From: CAZHMN01 sp964533705
Lineage (GTDB): Bacteria > Electryoneota > B3-LCP
Direction: 5' to 3'
Assembly: GCA_964533705.1 (NCBI GenBank)
Contig: CAZHMN010000049.1
Coordinates: 1-21,975 of the forward strand
Length of the DNA: 21,975 bases
Positions 1 through 6,888 of this stretch are shown here, piece by piece (position 1 is the stretch's first letter; every line of letters starts with the position of its first letter). The notes below the pieces were generated by a model that saw only the letters and a program-made list of their open reading frames with translations, was not told the origin of the DNA and ran no database searches. Both the position numbers and the translations under genes were made by a program.

Positions 1-30
1 CAAAAAATCGCCCGGTCAAAGAGGCGATTT
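1..30 (-). terminator. Rho-independent terminator after wecB
   Basis: On the minus strand an 8-bp perfect stem (AAATCGCC with GGCGATTT, plus-strand 23-30 pairing with 5-12) encloses a 10-nt loop and runs into a T tract (complement of the A run at 2-7). It starts about 30 nt past the stop codon of the 2-epimerase gene, so it most likely ends the wecC-wecB transcript. Seen directly; activity is inferred. Confidence 0.8.
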
Positions 31-60
31 GAATGCATAGATTCTAACTTTGCAGATGTC

Positions 61-1167
61 TCAGAGTTCTTCCAGCGAATCCAACAACACTTTCACGATC
101 CTTTCAGACGCCTTGCCGTCCCACAGAGGAGGGATTTGACCTTTTTTACCTTTACCGTCCAATATCCTATCGGATTCAGCGATGATTTTTTTTGTATCTG
201 AACCTACCAGAATATTGGTTCCCAGACTGATGGTAATCGGTCTTTCCGTATTATCCCGTAGCGTTAAACACGGCACTCCAAGTACGGTTGTCTCTTCCTG
301 CAAACCACCGCTGTCCGTCAATACAAACTTGGAGTTGTTCATCAAGGCCAGAAAATCGAGGTATCCCAGAGGAGATATGATTTTCAGATTCTCCATCTTT
401 CTGACCTTGTCATCCAGCTTGAATTTCTCGATGTTCTTTAAGGTACGTGGGTGCGCGGGAAAGATGAGCTTTACCCGCTTCTGAATGTAATCGAATGCGT
501 CCAACAAACGATCGAACACGATGGAGTTGTCAACGTTTGAGGGGCGGTGCAAGGTGATCAAGGCGTACTCTGAATCCTCAACATCTAAATCCCTGAGGAC
601 TGAGCGACGATTCGACCATTCCAGATGGCCGTTGAGGGAATCGATCATGACGTTGCCGACGAAGAATATCTTCTCCCCTGGGATGCCCATATTCAGCAAA
701 TTAATATTAGCGTCCTCGGAGGTTGTGAATAAAAAGTCGGCGAGCAGATCAGTCACCTCTCGATTGATCTCTTCGGGCATGGTGCGATCGAAACTCCGCA
801 GTCCCGATTCAACATGGGCTACCTTAACGCCGAGTTTAGATGCCACCAGAGCGCAAGCCAGGGTTGAATTTACGTCACCGACAACGAGAATCAGATGGGG
901 GGAATATTCCAGGCAGACGTGCTCAAAGGATGTCATGATGCGAGCGGTTTGCTGTGCGTGTGATCCGGAACCAACGCCCAGATTAATACCGGGTTTGGGG
1001 ATGTCGAGATCCTGGAAAAAATAATCTACCATCTCCAGGTCGTAATGCTGGCCTGTATTCACCAGCAAAGTCTGAATACGATCAGGATAACGAGACATTT
1101 CCCGCAGTATTGGGGCGATCTTGATGAAGTTGGGGCGTGCCCCGACGATGTTTAAGATTCGCAGCAT
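61..1167 (-). CDS. wecB: UDP-N-acetylglucosamine 2-epimerase (non-hydrolysing)
   Basis: Cytosolic enzyme that interconverts UDP-GlcNAc and UDP-ManNAc, the first step towards UDP-ManNAcA for surface polysaccharides. The 368 residues match the usual family length. Visible motifs: GARPNFIK near 9-16, NTGQHYD at 37-43, VGD with Asp98, HVESGLRS with Glu120, MPEEINR around 130-136, TLHRPSN with His207, and the UDP-binding segment LTDSGGLQEE at 283-292. The Asp, two Glu and His correspond to the catalytic set known in E. coli WecB. The ATG lies 8 nt after the stop of the dehydrogenase gene with only a weak ribosome site, which suggests translational coupling. The pairing with the dehydrogenase favours a WecB role. 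A WbpI-like epimerase acting on a di-N-acetyl uronic acid is the main alternative. Confidence 0.93.
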   Translation of the reverse strand: MLRILNIVGARPNFIKIAPILREMSRYPDRIQTLLVNTGQHYDLEMVDYFFQDLDIPKPGINLGVGSGSHAQQTARIMTSFEHVCLEYSPHLILVVGDVNSTLACALVASKLGVKVAHVESGLRSFDRTMPEEINREVTDLLADFLFTTSEDANINLLNMGIPGEKIFFVGNVMIDSLNGHLEWSNRRSVLRDLDVEDSEYALITLHRPSNVDNSIVFDRLLDAFDYIQKRVKLIFPAHPRTLKNIEKFKLDDKVRKMENLKIISPLGYLDFLALMNNSKFVLTDSGGLQEETTVLGVPCLTLRDNTERPITISLGTNILVGSDTKKIIAESDRILDGKGKKGQIPPLWDGKASERIVKVLLDSLEEL

Positions 1168-1175
1168 CTCATGAT

Positions 1176-2498
1176 TTATAACTTTACAATACGTCCGGAT
1201 GCAGCTTTTATCCCCCGAGTTGCGTTGCGAGTGTCAACGACCAGAGGACTGTGTTTCACAACCCAGGCGTAATCCACGCAGGAGTGATCCGTAACGATCA
1301 ACGTGCAATCCGCACCTTTCACAACCTCTTCGGTCAGATCAACGGATGGCACGGAGGCACCATCAAAGCTGAATTGAGCCACGTAGGGATCATGATAGGT
1401 TACTCTGGCTCCCTTTCCCTTCAATAAGCGAATGATGTCCAGAGCGGGTGATTCTCGAATGTCGTCTATATCTCGCTTGTAGGAAATGCCCAACACCAGT
1501 ATATTCGCTCCATTCACGCACTTGTTCAGATCGTTCAGAGCATCCACCACTTTCTGTACGACATATTTAGGCATACTGCGGTTAATATCCACGGCCAGAT
1601 CAATGAAACGGGTGCGATAATTCAGCGTGCGCAGTTTCCAGGATAGATAGGATGGATCAATGGGAATGCAATGACCGCCTAAACCGGGCCCCGGATAAAA
1701 CGGCATAAATCCGAATGGCTTGGTGGCCGCGGCATCAATCACCTCCCAGACGTCAACTTTCAGCAGGTCGCACATAATGGCCAATTCATTGACAAGGCCG
1801 ATATTAATCGATCTGAACGTATTCTCCAGCAGCTTGACCATCTCAGCAGCCCGACACGAGCTGACCGGAATGACTTTTTCGATTACCTGCGAGTACAATG
1901 AAGCAGTGACTTTTGTGCATGCAGGTGTTACGCCTCCGATGACCTTGGGGGTATTTCGCGCTCCGAACGTCTTATTGCCCGGATCAATGCGTTCAGGCGA
2001 AAAAGCCAGAAAAAAATCTTCCCCGGCCACCAATCCCTTCTCATTTAGAGCAGGCAGAAGAACCTCTTCAGTCGTGCCCGGGTAAGTAGTTGATTCCAAT
2101 ACGACGATATGTCCGGTTCGCAGATGCTGTTTCACCTCATCTAAAACGCGTAGGATATAGGACAGATCGGGATCACCGGTTTTGCTCAGCGGAGTGGGAA
2201 CGCAGATACTGATGGCATCGTTATCAGGAAGCACAGAGAAATCCGTTGAGGCGCTGAGCTTACCGCGGTCCACCAGGTCGGCCAGGAGGTCATCAGGAAC
2301 GTCATCTATGTAGTTTTCCCCGCGGTTAATGGAATTAACCTTGTCACGACTCACATCCAATCCGCAAACATGGAATCCAGCATTGGCGAATTCGACCGCC
2401 AATGGCAGTCCCACGTAACCCAGGCCGATGACGGCAACCCTGGCGCGTTTTTTTTCTATATCCTCTATGATTTTTGATATACGTATTTGGGCAGACAT
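1176..2498 (-). CDS. wecC: UDP-N-acetyl-hexosamine 6-dehydrogenase (WecC/WbpA/TviB family)
   Basis: NAD-dependent dehydrogenase that oxidises C6 of a UDP-N-acetylhexosamine to the uronic acid in two steps through a thioester. The 440 residues carry an N-terminal Rossmann motif GLGYVG at 25-30, STTYPGTTEE at 136-145, a central dimerisation helix region and the catalytic Cys277 in GGHCIPIDP. The C-terminal UDP-binding domain contains SYKRDIDDIRESPA. The ATG is well supported by AGGAG seven bases upstream. It is followed after 8 nt by the 2-epimerase, so the pair would make UDP-ManNAcA. Sequence motifs alone do not separate UDP-ManNAc from UDP-GlcNAc as substrate, and the look of the N-terminus (VGLPLAVEFA) is also typical of WbpA/TviB enzymes acting on UDP-GlcNAc. 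The family call is firm; the symbol rests on context. Confidence 0.88.
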   Translation of the reverse strand: MSAQIRISKIIEDIEKKRARVAVIGLGYVGLPLAVEFANAGFHVCGLDVSRDKVNSINRGENYIDDVPDDLLADLVDRGKLSASTDFSVLPDNDAISICVPTPLSKTGDPDLSYILRVLDEVKQHLRTGHIVVLESTTYPGTTEEVLLPALNEKGLVAGEDFFLAFSPERIDPGNKTFGARNTPKVIGGVTPACTKVTASLYSQVIEKVIPVSSCRAAEMVKLLENTFRSINIGLVNELAIMCDLLKVDVWEVIDAAATKPFGFMPFYPGPGLGGHCIPIDPSYLSWKLRTLNYRTRFIDLAVDINRSMPKYVVQKVVDALNDLNKCVNGANILVLGISYKRDIDDIRESPALDIIRLLKGKGARVTYHDPYVAQFSFDGASVPSVDLTEEVVKGADCTLIVTDHSCVDYAWVVKHSPLVVDTRNATRGIKAASGRIVKL

Positions 2499-2579
2499 CT
2501 TCTGGCTCCTGCCAGGTACAGAATGTTCTGAGAATTTTGACGGCTTTTTAACGCAGATGGCAGAAAATATGAGGTTTTT

Positions 2580-3275
2580 TCAGCGCAATAGGATCATCTT
2601 GTGAATGCGGTCGAAGCCGTTTTCACCTTGCAAGCGACAGAAATAGATGCCACTTGGAAGTTGATCCCCGGAAAATGTTTCAAAGTATTCTCCGGGCGAG
2701 AGAATCCGGTCGAGGAGAATGACGATCCTTTGCCCCCGGAGGTCGTAGATCTGCAGAGTAACCCGAGTTGTTTCAAAAACGGAGAAGGCGATCTTCGTCT
2801 CGCTGTTGAAAGGCGCAGGGAAATTACCTTTTAATTCGAGCTTCAGGTTTAAGGAATTCGATCCGTCATAGTTTATCACCGAAGCCCCTATGAACTGCTC
2901 GGTTCCACTGAATTCAAGCGTTGAAAGTTTGTAGGTGTAGCGTGATCCGCTTTCTACGCTATAATCAATATATTGATACTCATTCAATTCCGGTCCCGTT
3001 CCTTGGGAGAGGATCAAATCTTCATTCATCCGATAGAGTGCCTCTCCGGGTGAAGTCGAGCGGTATACGTTAAATCCCCAGAGATCAACCTCGCTCGCCG
3101 TTTTCCAGCTTAGAATGACGGAATTATAACCGCCCGTGGCCGAAAAACTCAGCAGCGTTACCGGAAGGGCGAAATCACCCACACTCTCGGCCCGATCATA
3201 TTGCGCCTGCGCAGTTGATCCGATCAGTAAAATCAACGCTGTGGTGTAACATACGATTCGTTTTTTGATCGCCAC
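2580..3275 (-). CDS. Secreted FN3-like protein with C-terminal sorting domain
   Basis: Small exported protein of 231 residues. Residues 1-24 form a signal peptide ending in AQA. Residues 38-135 are an FN3-like module opening with LPVTLLSFSA, a sequence style frequent in type IX secretion cargo, and containing GFNVYRS. Residues 148-231 are a FlgD-Ig-like/T9SS type A-like tail beginning NFPAPFNSETKI at 151-162 and ending LPSGIYFCRLQ and KMILLR. Such tails direct export and attachment in FCB bacteria, so a cell-surface location is likely. The start is GTG, preceded by a purine-rich stretch with six G; no in-frame ATG is close. It lies 25 nt after the FGE-fold gene and is probably cotranscribed with it. 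No catalytic domain is visible, so the function is unknown beyond adhesion or scaffold guesses. Confidence 0.82.
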   Translation of the reverse strand: MAIKKRIVCYTTALILLIGSTAQAQYDRAESVGDFALPVTLLSFSATGGYNSVILSWKTASEVDLWGFNVYRSTSPGEALYRMNEDLILSQGTGPELNEYQYIDYSVESGSRYTYKLSTLEFSGTEQFIGASVINYDGSNSLNLKLELKGNFPAPFNSETKIAFSVFETTRVTLQIYDLRGQRIVILLDRILSPGEYFETFSGDQLPSGIYFCRLQGENGFDRIHKMILLR

Positions 3276-3300
3276 CTTTCCCCCCTTAACAATAATTGGA

Positions 3301-4500
3301 TCAGTTCTTTACTCCCCGGATTCCGATAAACGTGTAACGCCCATTGTAAAGCGAATTCAAAGCGCGCGATGAGCCGTATAGGTAAGTTCCGCTGACCCCC
3401 CAACTTCCTCCGCGGTTTACGATATATTCCGGTGGCGAGGCATAAGTCAAGCCACTTTTGGTATTATCATACGTGCCAGTATACGATTCAGTATCGGTCC
3501 ATTCCCAGACATTGCCGGTCATTTCGAACAATCCATAAGGATTCGCCAGACCGCTGTCCGCCCAGGTATCCTCGAAAAAATTGACGTCGCTGGGACGACC
3601 AGGTGAAAACGTACCATCCATGTTGCACAGATTTGTCGAAGGGACGGGTGTGTCACCCCATGAGTAGGTGTTTCCACCAGATCCGCCCACGGAGCGGCAG
3701 GCCAGCTCCCACTGCTCTTCTGTCGGCGGGACCAGCCCCATCCAGCGCGTCATGTCGTAGGCATTGAACCAGTTCGTACCGATAACCGGCCAGTCCTCCC
3801 GGCCCGTTCTGGTAGACCAGGTAGCATTCGGCACACTTCCAGTAATGTCAATCCCGCCACGGGTGGCATCGCCCTGGGTTGTATTCCAGTAATCGTGATC
3901 GGTATCTTCCGAATCGTCGTGGTTGTTCGCCACTTCATTCAGAAAATCCACGTACATGCGATTGGTCACGGGGTATTTCATGATGTAGAATTCAGAAATA
4001 TTGGCCGTACCTCCCGTCAGAGCGCCATTACCGCCATCACCTCCCATTTCAAAGGATGAGTTGCCGTCCACATGGCACATTTCGACCGCATAAACCCGCA
4101 CTCGAACGAGATCCGTGCTGGAAAGACCAGTGCCGGAAGCGCCCCATGTCCAGGTGATGGACTTAGTTCCAGCCGAGGTAACGAGACCGACGTCTCCGCT
4201 CAGATTCTGGTTCACCGTGGATGAACCGGTTTGCCCCCCGGCACTCCAGTCGTTCGATTGCGATTGGTCGTCCGTATCCATCCAGGTTGTGCCGGTATCC
4301 TTGGAATACTTGACGAATATCCAGACCGGCTGGGAAGAGTTAATCGTCGGTGTTGTTCTGGACAGAGTGTAATTAATGTCCACCGTGCTGGCAGTAAGGT
4401 TTGTCAGCGAAACGGCTGCCACCGACACTTCACGTGCCGAGCCGAGGTTCGAATAGAAGAACAGGGCCGCGATCCCCGTGATAATCCATGTTAATTTCAT
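3301..4500 (-). CDS. Exported SUMF1/formylglycine-generating-enzyme-fold protein, probably non-catalytic
   Basis: Exported protein of 399 residues with a signal peptide at about 1-22. Residues 25-140 form a beta-rich Thr/Ser-rich domain, probably Ig-like. Residues 140-399 form an FGE-sulfatase (C-lectin-like) domain with the landmarks YPVTN at 176-180, PPTEEQWELA at 258-267, GNVWEW at 329-334, NRGGSW at 362-367 and GIRG near the end. True formylglycine-generating enzymes need a cysteine pair in the segment after GGS and usually end GFRC. Here that segment reads GVSGTYLYGSSRA and the end is GIRGVKN, with no cysteine. So sulfatase activation is unlikely and a binding or structural role is more probable. 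It has no sorting domain of its own. The ATG follows AAGG and lies downstream of a plausible promoter. Confidence 0.88.
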   Translation of the reverse strand: MKLTWIITGIAALFFYSNLGSAREVSVAAVSLTNLTASTVDINYTLSRTTPTINSSQPVWIFVKYSKDTGTTWMDTDDQSQSNDWSAGGQTGSSTVNQNLSGDVGLVTSAGTKSITWTWGASGTGLSSTDLVRVRVYAVEMCHVDGNSSFEMGGDGGNGALTGGTANISEFYIMKYPVTNRMYVDFLNEVANNHDDSEDTDHDYWNTTQGDATRGGIDITGSVPNATWSTRTGREDWPVIGTNWFNAYDMTRWMGLVPPTEEQWELACRSVGGSGGNTYSWGDTPVPSTNLCNMDGTFSPGRPSDVNFFEDTWADSGLANPYGLFEMTGNVWEWTDTESYTGTYDNTKSGLTYASPPEYIVNRGGSWGVSGTYLYGSSRALNSLYNGRYTFIGIRGVKN

Positions 4501-4553
4501 ATTTACCGCCTTGCTTTAAAAGCCATATGCATGCATGATCGCTATTAATTATG

Positions 4554-4581
4554 ATTATATAAAATCCCCAAATAGTGACAG
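4554..4581 (-). promoter_or_regulatory. Candidate sigma70-type promoter for the FGE-fold gene
   Basis: On the minus strand a perfect TATAAT (plus-strand 4554-4559) lies 16 nt downstream of CTGTCA (4576-4581), a four-of-six match to TTGACA. The -10 is about 54 nt before the ATG at 4500, within the 118-nt gap after the preceding gene. The AT-rich surroundings make a chance TATAAT possible, and FCB bacteria often use a different consensus. Confidence 0.4.
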
Positions 4582-4618
4582 CACAGCCGTTTCGAATATT
4601 CCTTTCCCACGCGCCGAG

Positions 4619-5032
4619 TTATAGTGTTGACCCGGTGGCTTTCGCGGGATCGTTTAATAGATTCAATTTAGTTGCAAACTGATGGAAATAATCCTTTTTC
4701 CGCAAAGTAATCCTGGACACGGGCTGTCCTCCGGCAAGGTGCTCGCACGCCTTCTGCATCCGATTTACAGGCCCGGCGATGCGATGCGAAAAAAATATCG
4801 AGAAGATAAGAATAACGAAGGCAACCGGCAACGCTCGCAGTAAAAAGGAGAAGATGAATCCGAGATTGATGAGTGAACCGGAGGCCATACCAGTCATCCA
4901 GCCTTTCATCTGCAAATAGAACAGAAAAAACAGGGTACAAAGCAGCACCGGCGCGAAGACGACGGCTAGAATCTTCATTGTGAAATCGAATTGGAATCTC
5001 TTGTGAATCACATAGCGCTTTCGATAATGCAT
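4619..5032 (-). CDS. Small two-helix membrane protein with HAMP-like tail (second copy)
   Basis: A 137-residue inner-membrane protein. Two hydrophobic helices at about 18-42 and 60-82 are followed by a HAMP-like segment with RIAGPVNRMQ at 84-93 and RKKDYFHQF at 111-119. HAMP domains normally pass signals to a kinase, cyclase or methyl-accepting domain, but this protein stops after the segment. It resembles the upstream neighbour in order and motif: a basic N-terminus with FQ before the first helix, R(I/V)AG, and RK-DYFH-F, so the two look like paralogues. I chose the ATG at 5032 because GGAG lies eight bases before it, inside the last codons of the neighbour; the in-frame start at 5068 would overlap that gene deeply. 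Function unknown; a sensor partner or membrane scaffold is possible. Confidence 0.8.
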   Translation of the reverse strand: MHYRKRYVIHKRFQFDFTMKILAVVFAPVLLCTLFFLFYLQMKGWMTGMASGSLINLGFIFSFLLRALPVAFVILIFSIFFSHRIAGPVNRMQKACEHLAGGQPVSRITLRKKDYFHQFATKLNLLNDPAKATGSTL

Positions 5033-5034
5033 GA

Positions 5035-5451
5035 TTAGTTCTCCAGGTTTAAGTAGCGATTTAAGCACGCTTCAAAATCGTGGAAATAGTCGGCCTTTCT
5101 CGTGTATATTGCTTTCCCGCCGTTACCGCTTAAAACTTGATCCAAGGTCTTTTCAAAGCGGTGCATCTGTCCTGCCACGCGCTGGGTGAGTTTCAGCAGG
5201 AAGAAACCCGATAATATCAGGCAACCCAGCAGACAGATGCCCCAACCGATCCATAAACCGGGTTGAAAGAGAACCGATACCAGAGATAAATTGCCGCTGC
5301 TGATGGCACTCTTCCACATGAAATAGAACGTACTCCAGGCGAATAATCCGGATACCAGAACAGCGAGCAGCAGCGCTTTCAAAACGATGGGCCACTGGAA
5401 CTCCGGTGAGACGATCAACCGTCTCCGTTTCCAATCATTCATTCGCTTCAT
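5035..5451 (-). CDS. Small two-helix membrane protein with HAMP-like tail (first copy)
   Basis: A 138-residue membrane protein with a very basic N-terminus (WKRRRL), hydrophobic helices at about 22-45 and 64-86, and a HAMP-like tail with RVAGQMHRFE at 91-100 and RKADYFHDF at 118-126. No kinase, cyclase or chemotaxis output domain follows. The stop codon TAA sits two bases before the ATG of the paralogous second copy, so the pair is translated together. The ATG at 5451 has GGGAG eight bases upstream. It lies 36 nt after the sorting-domain protein. The conserved tail suggests the two proteins may form a heterodimer; this is inference from paralogy only. Confidence 0.82.
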   Translation of the reverse strand: MKRMNDWKRRRLIVSPEFQWPIVLKALLLAVLVSGLFAWSTFYFMWKSAISSGNLSLVSVLFQPGLWIGWGICLLGCLILSGFFLLKLTQRVAGQMHRFEKTLDQVLSGNGGKAIYTRKADYFHDFEACLNRYLNLEN

Positions 5452-5487
5452 TCTAAATTCTCCCTGAAACCGAGTTGAAGCAATAAT

Positions 5488-6014
5488 TTACTTCATGAAT
5501 ACCAATAGGCGTGTACCGGTGTAGTCTCCCGCCTGCAGCAAACAGATATAAGTCCCGGCGCCGACCAGCATTCCCTGATCGTTGCGGCCATCCCAGATGG
5601 CTCTATACTGTCCGGGGTAGCGATCTTCATCTAGTAATTGCCTGACAACCTGCCCCATGGTGTTGTAAATCCTCATTGACACGCCTACCGGCGANNNNNN
5701 NNNNNNNNNNNNNNNNNNNNNNNNNNNNNNNNNNNNNNNNNNNNNNNNNNNNNNNNNNNNNNNNNNNNNNNNNNNNNNNNNNNNNNNNNNNNNNGAACGG
5801 GAAGCATCATATTTTCCGTAGTGAGATAGATCCGGTAATGGTGCTGGGATGGTCCACCCTCCCAACTGAAAATTAACGAATCGCCGTAAAATTGAATGAT
5901 CGAGCTATAATTCGTTAGCTCTGCGATCGTTAAGCCTATTAACCCCAGAACTGAAGTCCAGGCCAGTACCCAGGCAATTTTCCATCCTGAAAGCCATCGA
6001 ACTCGACGCATCAT
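5488..6014 (-). CDS. Exported FN3 protein with C-terminal sorting domain, interrupted by an assembly gap
   Basis: Two coding fragments flank a run of N and read best as one gene. The 5' fragment (about 5795-6014, some 73 residues) has a basic start, a hydrophobic signal or anchor helix near 12-32, and an FN3-like stretch containing LIFSWEGG and YRIYL. The 3' fragment (5488-5694, about 68 residues) is the end of a FlgD-Ig/T9SS-like sorting domain with MRIYNTMGQVV, AIWDGRNDQG and VGAGTYICLL. The fragments are in different frames if the gap is taken as exactly 100 nt, but 100 N is a usual placeholder for unknown length. The missing part would hold the end of the FN3 module and the start of the sorting domain. 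Six G sit directly before the ATG at 6014, so the second ATG at 6011 may be the true start. Two separate genes remain possible. Confidence 0.62.
5695..5794. other. Assembly gap of 100 N
   Basis: Exactly 100 undetermined bases, the usual placeholder for a scaffold join of unknown size. It interrupts the sorting-domain FN3 gene, so its true length and frame cannot be read here. Confidence 0.98.
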
Positions 6015-6032
6015 CCCCCCAATACACAGTAG

Positions 6033-6722
6033 CTACTGCACGTTTACTGCTCTGGGCATTTCCGGTTTGAGTATTTCCCCCGTTAGTATTTCGCAAAGAA
6101 TAACTTCGGAGTAAGCTCTGGCGATAATCTGTTGATTAGCATCAATAACGTCAACCCGAAGACGATAGTTGACTCCAGACACGGCGTTTTCTATTTGGAA
6201 ACTGGTGTCCTCAGTTTCGGCCAGAAACTCATCCTCTCCTCCGTTTTCGGCCAGATAAATCCTGTATAAAACCTCAGTTTGCGAGTAGGCGCTCCAGCCG
6301 AAAGCGATAATGGTATCATTATCAAGAGTTCGATCAATAAAGGGATCGCCCTCAACGTAATCATCATCAAAATGTTCGATTTCGAATGCAGAGGGACCTG
6401 CCGGGGCTGCGATGTTGGCCACAAGTGGACCGCTGCAGGCGGATTTATTTCCATACAAATCAACAGCACAGACCCAGTAGTAATAGGTGTTATATGCTTG
6501 AACCTCAGCATCCGTGTAAAACGGTGCTTCCACCGAGGCAATAAGATCGGAAGGGTCGGACGGTTGATCTTTGGGCGTCAGGCTGCGGTAAACGAGGTAA
6601 TGCGAGAAATCCGGCTCAGAGTTGGCATCCCATTCAAGCCAGACTCGATCGGCGCTGTGACCGGGTGAAGGGATCAAGAAGAGGATAAACGCAAGGGTTG
6701 GGAAAAACGACGCGCGCTTCAT
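6033..6722 (-). CDS. Exported protein with two FN3-like modules
   Basis: A 229-residue exported protein. Residues 1-23 are a signal peptide ending GHSA. Residues 25-105 form an FN3-like module (VWLEWDANSEPDFSHYLVYR, then YYYWVCAVDLYGNKS), and residues 110-212 a second one with IIAFGWSAYS, YRIYLAE and YRLRVDVIDA. There is no enzyme motif and no C-terminal sorting domain; that domain is found in the next gene, 18 nt downstream, which carries a similar FN3 stretch. The pair may act as a unit. The ATG has GGAG five bases upstream and follows a 166-nt intergenic stretch, so a promoter probably lies there. Role unknown; surface binding is a guess from the fold. Confidence 0.8.
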   Translation of the reverse strand: MKRASFFPTLAFILFLIPSPGHSADRVWLEWDANSEPDFSHYLVYRSLTPKDQPSDPSDLIASVEAPFYTDAEVQAYNTYYYWVCAVDLYGNKSACSGPLVANIAAPAGPSAFEIEHFDDDYVEGDPFIDRTLDNDTIIAFGWSAYSQTEVLYRIYLAENGGEDEFLAETEDTSFQIENAVSGVNYRLRVDVIDANQQIIARAYSEVILCEILTGEILKPEMPRAVNVQ

Positions 6723-6888
6723 GAAATCTCCGTCTGCAGTACACTCGGAAATTAGTTAATTCAGATTCTATCAAACCTTTTGCAAGTTGCGGCGGCGGTT
6801 TTCCTTTCAGTGTGAGAGCGTTATTATCCTGCTTTTGGGCGCGTCTTAGATTGTAGAATTCGTATCTTTACTCCACGCCAAAGTAAAA
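6723..6888. other. Longest intergenic stretch; boundary between glycan operon and FN3 cluster
   Basis: These 166 bases separate the radical SAM gene from the FN3 cluster. I looked for a hairpin with a T tract after the radical SAM stop and found none convincing. A TAGAAT hexamer is present on the minus strand but has no acceptable -35 partner. A transcription start for the downstream genes is expected here but cannot be placed. Confidence 0.5.

Noticed and set aside
521..1024. Plus-strand open frame (167 codons) opposite wecB
   Set aside because: wecB has all catalytic motifs in the other strand; the translation here is Ser/Arg-rich and uninformative.
4525..4538. ATGCATGCAT-type alternating palindrome in the leader of the FGE-fold gene
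   Set aside because: Short, low-complexity and isolated in an AT-rich leader; no supporting repeat elsewhere.
6027..6038. Perfect 12-bp palindrome (CAGTAGCTACTG) overlapping the FN3 gene stop codon
   Set aside because: Perfect 12-bp palindromes are expected a few times by chance in 22 kb; there is no T tract and no second copy to support an operator or terminator.
6741..6775. Possible promoter (TAGAAT on the minus strand) before the FN3 cluster
   Set aside because: No acceptable -35 hexamer at 15-19 bp, and no match to the Bacteroidota-type TAnnTTTG/TTTG pair.
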